Made by a program: the position numbers and the translations under genes. The notes beneath the pieces were generated by a model. It was not told the DNA's origin. It was given only the letters and a program-made list of their open reading frames with translations, and did no database searches. Shown piece after piece: positions 36,184 to 49,764 of a stretch of 64,000 nucleotides of DNA. Source of the stretch: Helicoverpa zea. Its lineage: Eukaryota; Arthropoda; Insecta; Lepidoptera; Noctuidae. The DNA is taken from contig NC_061461.1 of the NCBI RefSeq assembly GCF_022581195.2, positions 6,138,001 to 6,202,000 on the forward strand, given 5' to 3'. Position 1 is the stretch's first letter, and each line of letters begins with the position of its first letter.

Positions 36184-37324
36184 ATTAAACATTTTTCGTG
36201 TTGAACATGCATGTTTCTTTTATTTCATACATGGTAGAAAGGAAGTTACATTTTTACACATATTTATACACATAACAGGAAATTAATGACTAGATTGGGC
36301 CTAGGACCGCTCAGAAATATATCTTATTTAATATAATTTTTGTAATTATATGTCTTAGACGTAGCCTAAATTACCTTAATCGTTAATTCGGATAGGTAAA
36401 TGGACGTTATAGCTTAAAATCTAAGACTGATCTAAATTAGGTGCTTAATATATTCAGTTTCTTATATAGCAAATGATATTTATTTATTTGTTGTTTTGTA
36501 AAAGTTTTATTAATACAACTAGAACGTTTCATAGTTCCAATATTTACTGTTTTATCATTCCAGCGGTACTAAAATAATGATACCTTAGTGCTAACATACC
36601 TATCCAATTGAAGTAAAATAAAAATAGAATAATATTTAACAATCGCTACTTTCAATTCGCCTAATAGAACTTAACTTTAACAATAATACAATTTATTCGT
36701 CTTATTCGATATACAATGTCAGGTATACGATAATCATAAGTTTAAGATGCCATGTTATTTACGCCTACTGTTAGAAAATTATCTAATGTAAATTTTAATA
36801 AAATCAACCGAATAACTCCTTTACTTCCTGGCATAATAAAATTCTATTTATTTTCGAAAACTTGTTAAAATATTAATTAATAACCCTACAACAGCGTGAC
36901 AATGTGTGTATGGTTTCATATAAATTATCAAGCTATGACTAAAATGGGTTCTATATGGTTTAATATTGTATGTGAACTGGCTGGCCAATTTTAAAATAAA
37001 CATTTCAAATACATATGCTTAAATAATTTAGAGAATTACTAACATACTTGGAATTTTCTAAAAATTGTATACTATGTTATGGACTATGTACTGTTAAATC
37101 TTTTTTAAAATATATGCCACAGAAGCACAGCACAGACTTACTAATAAACTGATAGCACCCTCACTAATGAATGACAGATATATATTGTTTGAGAAAATTT
37201 CCAGTAACAAAACCAGATATTTAAATTATAGGTATGTTTTTACATTTGGTTATCTACTATGTTGAAATGTAAGAAATAACTTTGTAGATTTCGATCAGTA
37301 AATTGAAAAGTTTTTTATTATTTC

Positions 37325-37369
37325 GCTAAAGTTTGTTGTTCCCAGGACTGAACCTTGAGGCACTCCAAC
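37325..37369 (-). pseudogene. Non-LTR reverse transcriptase fragment
   Basis: The minus strand reads VGVPQGSVLGTTNF, close to the GVPQGSVLGPLLF palm motif of jockey/R1-type LINE reverse transcriptases. No other open stretch remains around it, so it is a decayed scrap. Confidence 0.6.
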
Positions 37370-40300
37370 TTTTTGTTGGATGTTTCAGTTTGAATCGATA
37401 CTTTTAACGTGATTTTATTTCTGACTTCAAACTAATTCAAAACATGTAATGGTTTACAGTTTGATTACAAACATAACTTTTCGGGTTAACCAACAACACA
37501 TTATGTTAGACTTTGTCAGAAGCCTATTCAAATACGAAAATATCGAGCGTCTTAGGAATTCGGATGGAATATTAGTTGAAGTTGGGCATTTCATGATGCC
37601 GCTTTCCCTTCATTTTCCGTCACTTTCTGTTACTTTCAAATTCCCTATTATGTAATCATTCCTCTTGTTCTTATTAAAATTCTCATTTCTGCTACATGCA
37701 CTTTTTTCTCGTCCTGCATTTCAATATTTTCAATCCATAATACTCTGATCCGTATAAAACAACAGATCTAATTGATTAGTCCTTTAATCCACGGATTGCA
37801 AATTGACGCAACCTGCAACTTGTCGCCATTTCATCCATCCCTATTTGCACTGATGCGAATTGTCGAAATGCTTTTGGTCTGTATGAGCATTAGAAGAGCG
37901 TCCTCTCGTGGTGAGTTGTTATACCTCTTCGCTGATCGTTGATCAAGATTGCGTCATAGTACTCGTAGTCAGTAGTGCGCTTTGCGTGGTCGCTGTTTCA
38001 CTGCAGTCTTATAGATGGCGCTAGTAGGGTCAGTTTCGGTAATTAAATTAACTCAGTATACGTGTCAGGTTTAATAAGACTTCACTTAATTAAGAAATTT
38101 TAAATGATGATGTAGGTACTTTTTTCAGTGCTCAGATTTAATTTTTAAGTGTGAATTCGTAGTTCTTCCAGGGAAAACAGAAATCGTCAATATGATTCTT
38201 TATTATTTTTGCTTTGGTTCCTTTGTAGTACTTACCGAGGTTTTTCAATAAATGAGGTTCTGAATTTTATACATGGGAGGTAAATTGAAAACATAAACTC
38301 CAAATTCAAATTTTCAACAATTTGTATTTCCTCACCTTAGGTGGATTCATTAAATAAAAATTTCATTTCTCTTATATACACATTAAATTCAAATTTAGTC
38401 AGAGTGTATTTACAAATATTTTAATTAAATAGAATTTAGTAAAAATTAGTGAGATTTAACAATACCTACTTATGACTAAGTATATTTATAGAACATCAAC
38501 AACATCTTTCACTCAGGTGAAATACATAAGATAGCTTAAACAATAACCATACACAATTTCATAAAGAATTCGTTCTCATTCACTATCAGGTGAACACCAT
38601 ACAAGTTACTTAGATATCGTATTTATTCAAAAGTACTTTATGAGCTAGGTATTAACGTGAAGTGTTCGTGTGATGCGCGGCATCGAAGCACGGGGTTGTG
38701 TGAATGTAGAACATAATGCAACAATGCGAGATCGCTCCACCATCCCAACCCGCGAGACTGGCCCGCGGATGCAAACAATGGGCAAGTCGTAACTCGTAAC
38801 CTAATACAAACACCGTATATCAATAACGTTAACGCGAACGCGATGCAACATTATGTAAATGTGTAAGAATTTAGTCTTTTCCGTTTCAATTTTCACTCGT
38901 TTGTTTAACATGAATACGATTTTTAATACCTATCTACTCTAGCCTTGTCTATCGGAGACTTCGTCTCGTCTATAACAGTAAAAACATTATAAACTCGTAC
39001 ACCACATTGTTATATTGCGCGGGAGCATGGAACGTGCCCCTGGCACTTCGTCTTACATAGCTTCGTAAGCGACGGTATAGCTTGGGAACGGTGCTCTGCA
39101 GAGACGTGATGACGTGCCTACTATTGAAGTTAAAAATGTCCACGTTAAATTAAACGATAACCACGGCGGCATAGGTACCGCTCCCATTTGCAGTTAGTGG
39201 GTAGCTTGCAAGCGCAAGAGTTAGTAATATTATTGTCAGATTTCTTAAATTCATAATGACCGACGTTACTGAAAGGCCCACCCTGTACTTTATCACTGTT
39301 TGTTTGTTGACATTTTAATTCCGGATTGTTACGACTGCACTATTTGTTGAATTACTCCTAATCTAAAGACCTGATGTGTTGGGATTATGTACCTATCCAA
39401 CAAAAATATTTTTTACTTGGAACTAGTACAAAAGTAGCATAGTTGCGAAGGCTGTCCCGTAAAAAACATTTTTAATTGAAGTATCTAAATGACAAAGTTA
39501 CGACTATTTTGTGCTTAATTTTGTACTCAGAAATATGAGAAAACGTGGAGAATATAATACTCAGTTTTCGAACTGCATTACTTAAGAACTCAATATGCTT
39601 TTAAAGTTATTATAGTAAGGAGTCGTACCATAAATATAGGTGTCTTATTAAATATTACAATAATGGCAAAATGTCACAGAGTTAATAAGCAATGCAGTGG
39701 TCATCTACCTACCTAATGGTTGGCATGTGGCCATAATTTTATCATATTATAATAGCTAGTGTAACATCGTCATCACAGTTACAGAAATCCAAAAAATGAA
39801 TCTTACACATAGTTACATCTATACAGAAACTTATGAGTATTATAAATAAAGGGCCTTCGCTACGATTGAAAATAATTATTAATGATTAAGAGATCATAAT
39901 TTAAACGCTACATGCTAAACTTTTACTATATTAGTCTATTTAATAATACGTACACTATAAAAATATATGCCACTGGGAAAACGTCATAGTGAAATGATTG
40001 AACAACAAGTGCCTGAAGAGAGCAACACATGTGAGCGCAACGAAGAACATTAGTAGAAATATAAAGTAGCCATATCTCAAGGATGAGTCCGTACCAGAAG
40101 CAGAATTGAGCAAATTTAGTTAAATTAAACGTTTGAGCAAGAGAAGATCGTGACAGCAGCTGTCGAAACGTAAATACATAATGTTAGTAATGGCAGATAT
40201 TAATATTATCTAAACAAACATAATAGTCGACATTCTCACGTTTATACTTTATCTTCGACTAGAAATATAGTACAATAACGAAATAATCATAGTTATCACT

Positions 40301-41115
40301 TATTCAGCAGTCGTGTTATACTTATTTAATTACACAATTATGTAAATAAAAATTGCAGTGGCACGTTGTAAAGTTAAATTAATGGCACAGTTTCACGTTA
40401 GTTTGTCAAATATAAGAATATTAAATATACCTACAATACTTAAGTAGGTAGTCCTAGGCAGGTTTACCTCCAGAATTTGTCACATTAGGTATCAATTAGT
40501 TCTCGCTGTCGATGTCAAGAAGACGGTTTCAGTCAAAGTTACGAGTACAGTTCATATTCAACTTCATAATAGTCACTTGTTAAATACAGATACAACAACG
40601 TATAACTAATCGATAGCTTATCAAGAGAATATCTATGCGAGACACTGTTAAGCCTATCCGTTGGACTGCCATCATCAGACAGAAAGATATGTGTTCACAT
40701 AACGCCGAGGACGACAGTGACTTAAACATCACACGAGGCTACAAAGTTCTCTTTGCATAGAAACGTAACGACACGCACACTGGACACATTAGGCCACATC
40801 GCTTCGTATCTACGTTTGTTCCCAGTCAGTTTTTCAATTAACCTATCTAATAAAATAAATACATCGAGCAAATCGAATCCTACCATAGTAATTACAAATA
40901 TGTATAAAAAGATATATATAAATTTCAGTGAATTTACAAATGTAGAGTTAATAAAGCTTTGTTAAAGACAATTCATTTACACCTAAGCGATGAAATTATT
41001 CGATAATTTCAACGTGAAAGTATAAAAAAGTTCAGTTGTCCGTGGAGGAGTCACCGCCACTTTCGTCGGAGGAGTCGGCCGGCGGCCGCACCGCGGTAGC
41101 GGTGGCGGGCGGATG

Positions 41116-43890
41116 CTAGAGCGACGCGTGCCCATGCTCGTGGTGGTGCGCGCCACCTCCGCCGCGCTCGCGCTTCAGTCGCTGCTTCAGGTGCACTTTA
41201 GCATGCCGCTTCTTCTCGTCCGAGCGCGCGAACTTGCGTCCGCACACGTCGCATGCGAACGGCTTCTCGCCCGTGTGGGTGCGCACATGCGTCGTCAGGT
41301 GATCTGATCGGCTAAACGACCGCATGCAGATTCGACACTGGAACGGTTTCTGGCCAGTGTGAATGCGGATATGCCGCGTTAGCTCGTCTGACCGCGAGAA
41401 CCTACGGTCGCAGCCTTCCACTGGGCATGCGTATGGCCGCTCGTGGACGGGGGTTTTGCTCGGCCTGTTAGGATATTTGCGAGGCTTGACCGCGACGAGC
41501 CGGAGCGGTTGCGCACTTTGTTGGTACACTTGAGATAGGATTTCATGTCCTTTGCTCGTGGACGGGTTATATTCTGCTAGCTGCACTGGTCTGTCGCTAG
41601 GACCGGCCGGACTCGGGTAGGGCTCGCGCTTTGGGAGGCCTGAGGGTCCGGGGGTAGGCTGCGGCGCACTAGCGTACTCCTGCGTCTCCCACGTGTGTTG
41701 TTGTTGTGGTTGCGGCGGAGGGCGGTATTCACAGTGTTGCGGTGGCGGGCACGGCTGTGACGGGGCACAGTAAGGCTGGCACTCCGGAGGGAGCAGCTCC
41801 ACGCGCTCCTCATACTCTTGTTGGAAGTATTTGTCTACGCTGCCGGGGCCGGGGCCGGGCGGCAGCAGCCACTGCAGCGGCGGGGAGGGCGCTCGTTTGC
41901 CGCCGCTGCCGGCCGACGGCCCGTACAATGATGCACTAGCGCTTGACGCATTGCTAGCGTCCTCGGCGCGTGCGCCCGGTGACAACGATGCTTCGTGCTT
42001 GTGCCGTCGAGGTGAGCATCCTAACGACAGCTCATCGCCTGTCAGTGTACCTACGACAAAAATAAAACTTTATTAATTTACAGTAAATTTATTAGCAGAT
42101 TTTAGCGAATCACAGCGATACATTTAATTCAATTGGTAGTGTGCAAAATAAGGCAACACTCATAAATTGAAAATTTCCGATAGGTAACAGTACGAACTCG
42201 AACAGTAAAGGCTTGTCTCAAAATCGGTAGAGGAGTAGCTAATTCGCGTGCAAATTACAGTCCACGTTTAAATCAAATTATGAATAAGAATGATATTGTT
42301 TATGTTTATAATTTGTAATTAGGTAGAATACGGCTTTTATCGGTAGGTAGTATTTTTGCACGCACGGGCGGCAGAGCGGATGGCGCAATGCTACGCCGTC
42401 GATAACGTAGGAAGTCGATAAGTGCGTATCTCTAAACTATCCGGACTTGTGCCGTATGATCATTTGACCGTTGACCGTCACCTACTCGACTGCTAAGTGT
42501 TTTTCGACAAAATATTGGATGAGTTTTTTTTTTTACTTTAGGAAATATTATTAGGATGACTAAAATCATTAACACTTTAATTGAATAACTAAAATTATTA
42601 TTTACTTATTTAACATAGATTCTATTTTATGAGAATCAGCTCTAAGCAGTAAGTTATTCTATTTTAAAAAAAAAAAACTAGTTGAGGCAATAGCCCAACA
42701 ACTATAATTAAACCTAAAAACAATTGTTTTCTGCAAAGGTTTATTAGGTTATTTGACTATTTAATTAACGCATTATGTATATTCATAACTATTCCCCGAT
42801 CACAACCTCAGTGTTGTAATGCTAGGTTTCTGTTTGTGCCAATTAACTCGATTCTGCATATTTCGAAATCTTCTTTTGCCACAATTAAAAAAATACAATA
42901 GCTATTTTATTTCCCAGAAGGCCTTAATTTACAGTCTGCTCACAAATGTAAAGTCGATAAAAAGTGTAAATTAGACCCAAATGTGTTCAATTTAATTAAA
43001 ACTTGAGGATCTGATATATTTTATTATAATTTAAAATCGGTTCTAACGTTTAAATGCAATGGCACCTTTCTACTATTTATCAAAAAAGATGGTAGAAACC
43101 AAGGTATACCAGTATTAGGAAATTAGATAATGTCCTGCTTTTTGATGCTGTTGCAAAAAAAGCACTTCAAAATGATTCCTGGTACTCACTGTATTGCAGA
43201 CGCATTGAGAATTTAAAAAAGATTCATTAAGACATACCAGATTTGATAGCTCCAAATATTGATAGTAATTAGACACGCACTTAGGGATTAAACATGATAG
43301 GATACGAGTTATGAAACGCTAACGTCAGCGCCTTGTAGCGCCGGCGACTAGGTACACACGGGAAACTCCATTCAGCTTCATGTATCGATCCGAACATATG
43401 ACACGGGCCGCTGAACTTTCCATTTCACTAAACACTGAAACTTGTACCGCGCGCCGGGTAACTCCTATAAGACCTATCATAACGCGATCATTTCAAGTTG
43501 TCGTTTTTACGAAAATTACGGAACTGCAAATTATGAAGGGCATTGAAGGACATGCCGATGTCAAAGGAGTCCGGATTGTTTATTTACAACGGTATCGGCC
43601 GGCGGCCGGCGGGGGCGAGGCCGCCTACAAGTCCCGGCGAGGCGCATGCTTTCGGTAGTAGCGCTGGACCAGCGGCATGGACTCGCACCTGATATTGACG
43701 GCGGCTCTAGCAGCGTCGGGAAGAAAGCGGGCAGGTCCGAAGTGGTGACTGGCGTGTTGAGGTCCGTCGGCGTGCCGGAGGCAGGCGTCGGCGCCGACAC
43801 CGGCTTCAGCGCGCAGTCGAACCCGAGCGCGCCCACGTCAGCGAGGGAGAGCAGGTGCGGGCCGGTCGGGTGATCAGCATCAGTGCCCAT
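41116..43890 (-). CDS. sr: EGR-family zinc-finger factor, stripe orthologue (2 exons, short isoform)
   Basis: Insect EGR/stripe directs tendon cell fate, and the family acts as an activity-induced immediate early factor. Exons on the minus strand are 43890-43689 and 42050-41116; donor GTGCGAG, acceptor GTCGTAG, giving 378 residues. Exon 1 contains the EGR/stripe block ASGTPTDLNTPVTTSDLPAF then EPPSISG. Exon 2 has a Pro/Gln-rich stretch and then three C2H2 fingers at about residues 275-354 with contact helices RSDELTR, RSDHLTT and RSDEKKR. These match EGR1, so the predicted site is GCGTGGGCG. The tail is His-rich. The ATG at 43890 is the first in frame with a good context (GACGGGATGG). The frame stays open further upstream without an ATG. 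Longer isoforms from exons further upstream are likely, as in Drosophila, but none could be recognised. Confidence 0.9.
42051..43688 (-). other. stripe intron
   Basis: A 1.6-kb intron between the two recognised stripe exons, AT-rich except at its 5' end. Just inside the donor side, at 43609-43617, is GCGGGGGCG, a consensus EGR binding site. Nothing coding was seen. Confidence 0.6.
43609..43617 (+). promoter_or_regulatory. EGR-type binding site GCGGGGGCG
   Basis: A perfect variant of the EGR consensus within a GC-rich stretch about 70 bp inside the stripe first intron. Autoregulation is an inference. Confidence 0.45.
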
Positions 43891-43974
43891 CCCGTCCGGC
43901 ACCACCTGCTCCTCGGCCCACGGGCCGAGCGGAATTACGAACAACGCCAGCGTGAAGACGGCCTCTCGCGTGGC

Positions 43975-44106
43975 CTGTGCGAAGGGGACTGGCGCCGCGC
44001 GACCCCGCGTCGCAGTTTTATCAATGGAGCCGCGGTCCCATATTCGGTAGCGGCGCGCGCAGCTCCGCCAATCGCGCGGCGCGCTGCCCCCCCGAGGCTG
44101 ACGTCA
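43975..44106 (-). promoter_or_regulatory. Putative stripe core promoter with CRE, CArG-like and TATA-like elements
   Basis: Reading towards the gene on the minus strand: a perfect CRE palindrome TGACGTCA at 44106-44099; a CArG-like box CCATATTCGG (one base off CC(A/T)6GG) at 44038-44047; and a TATA-like GATAAAA near 44014-44020. These lie about 120-215 bp upstream of the ATG, in a strongly GC-rich block. This combination is the known layout of vertebrate EGR immediate early promoters. The transcription start is not determined. Confidence 0.5.
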
Positions 44107-44225
44107 CCTCCCGACGCCGCCTACCGCCCGCGCCGCCCCCCCGGGCCGCCTGCCGCCCCCCCGGGCCGCCTGCCGCCCGCTTCGACCACGAAGCCTCCGT
44201 ATTCCTCCTGCCCCCTGTGACTTGG
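44107..44225. repeat. GC-rich short tandem repeats upstream of stripe
   Basis: CCCGGGCCGCCTGCCGCC occurs twice in tandem at about 44139-44175 in a C-rich stretch. It is part of the promoter GC island; reading frames across it are low complexity. Confidence 0.6.
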
Positions 44226-46545
44226 CACGCGAGCCTCCTGAATACTACCTACGTATACTTTGCTTTGAATACTCCTAATGTCATGAAAATTCCTGGAAAA
44301 TTCACATTATACGCTAACGACTGACTTTTTGTCGAAATAAAAATAAAATCGTACCATGCAATCATGCACTTTATTTTGCATCCTTTGAGGACGAAAAAGA
44401 AAAATATATTTTTAGACTTTTCGAAGCACTGCAAGTAATAATAAGATTAAATTTGTTAATGATATTTTACGGTCGATAGGGTAAGAATGGCTAAAGTTTC
44501 AGGAATAAATTTTTTGTCCTTTAAGTGTATGAAAAAGAATGCTTATTTTTGTCGCTTTTAAAGTAAATTAGTTTTAAATTAATTCGAATTTAAATGGAAT
44601 TATAGCAAATAATTTCTAGACTATATTTTAAAGTGTAGTATAATATTTTGTTATTTATACATAGTTTTTTTGGCTATTAACGTACAATATAAGAGGTCAA
44701 TTTTTCAAATAATTTGCATAAACTTTTTTGTATGATTGACTGGATCTGCTACACTTGCAATTAAACTTTGATTTATTATTTTGTTTGGCAGCAGATTGTT
44801 CTACTGAAGAGGCATTATATAAAATATACTTATTTAATGCGTAGCACAGGGAGCTGGGACATTTAAGAAATTCGTTTTTTTTTTTTTAAATAAACTTATT
44901 TAAGTATTATAACTAATAAAATAACTTGGACTGTTTTAGCTCATAAAATTTTATATGACCTATGCAAATAGAGTTTTTGCCTCAGGAATTAAATGTAATT
45001 TATTACATTGTGGTGTTTAAATTTTGATCTAGTAGATAAGTAGAATTTTATGTCGCCGTGATCTACATTCTACACTCATGACACACGGCTATATTTTTAC
45101 TGCTCTAAATGATTATTTTAAACACAAATTAGTGATGTATAAATCTCACTAATATTTATGACAACATTTTATCCGTTTCTATTGCTTAACATTTTAATAT
45201 AGGTTAATATGTTAATATGTAAAGATTCGGAAAATGACGACTATGTCATGAAATGATTATAATTTATTTAATTTTATCTGTGCAAATAGAAGAAATATAA
45301 ATTATATGGGTATTTATAAAGACCTCATTTTTTTTTTATCTGAGCCAGCACATCAAGTTACTACGCTACTATCTGTCAAATTTCTTAAATAGATTTTCAA
45401 CTTTAATTCTTAAGTATAAGGTTCAATTTATTTATTTTTTCCACATTGGAGTAGCTTGTTTTACTGGCGCCTGTACTTATCAGTAAAAATAAGCCTGGAT
45501 TTTTAATGATAACCATGGTCTAACTTAGGGGCGTTTTCTAAGCTTATATGGGTAATTGAAGGACACACATTTTGTGGACATAGTAAACTGATCAGATAAT
45601 AATTAATAAATTGTTTAAACGTATCGATAACAGTAATTACAAGTCGTTAGGTGTAGGTTTCGCTGGTGGGCGGCTGACCTGGACCATTCAAGATCAAGGA
45701 AATAATATATGGCGAGATAATGAATGCAATATTCTTAGCTTCCTAGCCAATATTTACAATAGTTTTTCTTAAGTTATATTTTTTAAATAATACTCAATAT
45801 TTATTTCTGGGTGTATTTTCATCATCAGTGGAACAAACACCGGTCAAAAATAAAAGAAAAACAAATGTTAGTAAAATCTATTTCTGACGGATACGATGAA
45901 ACATGAAAATATGTTTACATAAACAACTAATGGTATTTGTATGAGGTAAGGGTAATTTACAGACAGAAACGCGGTCGTCACTCGCCACTTCATTACTTCT
46001 GACGTCTGCATATTTTCATGATTATTGAGATTAACTTTTTTAGATCATATCACTTAGTTTTTTTTTTTAAAGTAGGTACCTTCACAGTACTTGTAACGAT
46101 TTCCATTAGTTATAAAAGTAAGAAAGTAAAGTACAGTAGGTATAGTAGTTTTCATGTAGGGGGTTTCTACATATTCAGGTCTGTAACCCTAATTTTCAGC
46201 AAATTATTAAAATATTGATTTGCAAAATTGCAAGGAACATAATAATAACAAGGCAGTTTTCAAAGGCAAAATATGTATGGCAAGTATGCGAGTAAGTGCG
46301 GCGTGCTGTGTTGCGGTGGCAGGACAATGGCCGCAGCTGTGTGCGTGGTGCCGGCCTGCCGCCACTGTCCGAGACACGCCGACGCCCGATTGGGCCCACA
46401 TGCAGTCGTTCACGCTAACCCAATTATCGCGTAACGGAGACGATAAAGAAAAATAACAAACCCACGATTTCACCGACGTCTAATTATAGCGCGCTATTTG
46501 TGGGTGCGCGGGCGCAAGCGGCATAGCGTGGCCGCGATGTCAGGG

Positions 46546-46854
46546 CTATTCCTGGCCGTCAGCTGACGCTCCTGCGCCGTCGTCGCGCCGCGCACGCTCG
46601 TAAACACCACGCAACCGATTGACGTAAAATGCGAACAATCGAGTTTTCAGCAGGTGAATCACGGGATGAAAACGTCCCTGCGGGAATCGTTCTATAATTA
46701 ACTTGACTGCTTTTGGTTTGGACTTCGGAGGCGGGGTTCTATTTCGGACCGTTGCTTCAATACCGATGTCTATTTCCATCTCGCTACTATTTGTTTCTTC
46801 TAGATTATTATTCACGCTTTCATGTTTGTGAAAACTGAAGTATGTGTCAGTCAT
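46546..46854 (-). CDS. Unassigned 102-codon open frame
   Basis: Starts at an ATG and reads a mixed, protein-like composition (acidic N-terminus, then TPPPKSKPKAVKLIIERFPQ and a basic/aromatic stretch). It lies upstream of stripe on the same strand, in a GC-rich island. An AG at the start of the codons after TACTTC could be an acceptor. I recognise no family, and it may be chance. Confidence 0.2.
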   Translation of the reverse strand: MTDTYFSFHKHESVNNNLEETNSSEMEIDIGIEATVRNRTPPPKSKPKAVKLIIERFPQGRFHPVIHLLKTRLFAFYVNRLRGVYERARRDDGAGASADGQE

Positions 46855-48998
46855 ATGACTTGGTGTTCAACGGGGCTTGTTTTGTTCACAGTTTATGGGT
46901 TCAACGAAATAGTCAGCATGTTTGTGTTGAATTACGCGCATCAACCAATAATAAAATGAATGGTTGCTATCTGGCATTAAGTATCCGTCAAGATCATCCG
47001 TCGATGGTTGAAGTACTTAAATTTTAAGTACCTACTTGCCTGTTTATAGACACTGACAATGAATGACTTCTTGGTCACCTTTCTATCAACATATCAGATA
47101 TTCTAACATTGAAAGTCATTTGAAGTAGGTATCGTGGATGAAATAGCGACGGACGTAGCAAGTATTCAGTAATATCTGCTGTGCAACATTACAATACTGA
47201 TTTTTAAACAAATCAAACTCTCATTTTCACACGTATTGACCCTATTAGACTTGAGATTTATGACCGTCAATGATGATAATGATACCGGCGATAGAGATAC
47301 CTTTTCTATGAGATTTGATAGTAAGGATTATGTTACACCTAAGTACTTAGTTCTAAGCATGTTACTATGTATCTTGAATAGAATCTGGTATTGGGTAGGT
47401 ATATCTGCATATCTTCCCAGACGAAACCCTATCAAAGGTTTCCCAGGCACGATTCAATACACTCTACAACTTATAAGACGGATAGGTGGCCGCCTACGAA
47501 GTTCTAGTAGCAGCAACGCCCCCGTAAACGTATCATTGTCGTCGTGACACCAAGTAAACACTTGTGTTATAAGCCGTAGTAATAGAAAGTGGTTCGACAA
47601 TGAGTCGACCTACTGCTGCCGTTTGGCGAGCATGTGTGAACTCAGGCTAATAATACCCGCCTGTGTTGCAAATGCAATTCTAGGTGACGATGCCACGCCG
47701 CCGGCGACTATTAATATAAACTGTTACATTATCTTTCATTAGTCGTATTGATGAATCATGATCATTTGCTGTTCGCTGCCAAGGTATGTTTGCTTTCTAA
47801 TTAATATTTTCTGCAGTTCTTATGTAAGTCCCACCTGAGTGCAAAAATCTGCTTGTGTTGGATATGATATGATGTAGTACCTTAACCTAATCAAATGTTG
47901 AGATAGGTTTTGTCATTAATAAATATGACAAAATGAACTGAACATCAATTTTCTTATGAACACTAGGTAAATGCATTTTAGAATTACCTATTGCAGGAAA
48001 TATAAAGACTCATGCTTTGGCAATGTAACTTCAGGGTGCGGGTGTTCCTAAGACTGCCTTTATTTTACGGCATAACTACAAAATAATACTGTTCTTAAAA
48101 TACCAAGTAGTAAATCCTCAAATAGTAACTAGACTAGAGTTATTAAATATTTGAAGTTCATTCCAATCTCGCTTGAAGCTAGTTGAAAAATAGCACCGAT
48201 CACAGACACGAGTAGGTGCCGAACAAACAGTATTGAGAGCGTACAACTAAAGCGCAAAGCGCCCACATAGGTTAGCACCTTCTGCCCGTTGACCGATAAC
48301 GCCGCTGAAATAGCGTGCGGTGACGCGAAAGTAATGTTGGCACTCGTCACGTCAAGATGAGCTGGTTTACCGCGTCACGTCGCACTCATGCTTATAATTA
48401 CGCTTCCATCGATCAACACTCGATAATTCTAATCTTGTGCAGATTTATCACTGGCTTGCTGACGTACACAGACACCCTAAACAGCTAAATGTTTATCATG
48501 ATACATTAATAGAACTGTGTAATCGTTGTGTGAACGTAATTCGTACGCATTTACGTAGTCACCACCACGTCTGCAATGTACTTTATTACGAGCTTAATGT
48601 AACACGGTGATTAAATGTAAATATTTTTAGTATTGTGGATAACGTTTGCAAAAATATGCTTTAATACCGTAAATGACAATGGAACCAAGTACATGAACAT
48701 ATGCTTAAATCTTTTTCATGCTAGTAGTCAAGTAACAGGTACTATTTTTACGTAAGTTATGCCCACCATTTTTATTAAAGCTCAACTCATTGTCTACCGG
48801 TCGTTGGTCTTTCATTGATAAATTAGGATCTGTCCCAGATAAAAAGAATACTTATAGGTACATCTGTAAATTTACTGCCTAAATACATACTGGCTAGTCT
48901 AAACAACCCTCCCTTTTCATGTCGTGAATGTAAAGGAAATTCTGAAAATTATGAATAGAGTAGTGAGTAGCGAGAATCGGGGGACTGTGGGGTGGCTT

Positions 48999-49006
48999 TG
49001 ACGTCA
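48999..49006. promoter_or_regulatory. Perfect CRE palindrome TGACGTCA
   Basis: An 8-bp consensus CREB/ATF site in a GC-rich island about 5.1 kb upstream of the stripe ATG. Confidence 0.4.
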
Positions 49007-49756
49007 CGACCCCCAAGCCTTCTCGGGTGGCAGGAATTATTCGCGTGACGCACGACACTTAGCTACACTTTTATTTTCCGATAAATAACTCGAGTGTAGA
49101 TCAGCTATCGCATCGATACCAATATTACGCATGTCATGTTTGATAATTATTTTGTATCATGAACGTCATCGTGGAGTCCTAACTAATAAATGCGAATGTA
49201 GTTTTGTCCTGCATTCACTGGAAATATAATTCAGTTGAAGAGTGATGTCCGATAGTGCCACACATACAACCACTGCTGCAAAGAGCCAGTCGATATGATT
49301 TCATTTTCTCCACAAATTACCTACTTATATAACTAAGGCTTCTCCAAGAACGCAATCCTGTGAAGTGGGTTCGATATTACCTACTATGTCGCTCTTCTTA
49401 AACAGAACTTTATAGCTTATTTTAGGTACTTTGCTGTAAGAATTGTGTTGTTAAAGTTTCTGATTCTAATGAAACAATCAAGATTTTATTTATAATTCAA
49501 ACGCCCGTAGTACCTGGCAAATTTCAAGATCAACTAGTACTGAATAAATCAAAATGTGCTGAAAGGCAAGAGTTTAACATGCATTTAAGCATGAAAATTC
49601 ATTAGTGTGCTTCCCGATGCTTTACTATCGATATTGTAAGTGACGAAGGGTGATTTCCCTATACGTATGATGACTTCTAATCCTTGAAGTAGATAGGTCC
49701 GCTGAAGTGGAGATAACGCAGGTACTAAAAGTGCAAACTATGTGGTATCAGCATTC

Positions 49757-49764
49757 TGACGTCA
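49757..49764. promoter_or_regulatory. Perfect CRE palindrome TGACGTCA
   Basis: A second distal CRE, about 5.9 kb upstream of the stripe ATG, at the edge of a GC-rich island. Confidence 0.4.

Larger units (their letters stand above)
35760..41115. other. Convergent 3' region between TAPT1 (+) and stripe (-), no gene seen
   Basis: TAPT1 probably ends near the AATAAA at 36178-36183. The rest is AT-rich and may include a long stripe 3' untranslated region on the minus strand. The only coding trace is a reverse-transcriptase scrap at 37325-37369. A GC-richer patch at 37880-38040 and one at 38690-38780 were not identified. Confidence 0.5.

Noticed and set aside
43855..44324. Long Pro/Ala/Arg-rich frames opposite the stripe promoter
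   Set aside because: They run across the GC-rich promoter block and its CCGCC repeats, on the strand opposite stripe; by-products of composition.
47236..47547. 103-codon plus-strand frame
   Set aside because: No family similarity, no splice or promoter context; composition fits chance.
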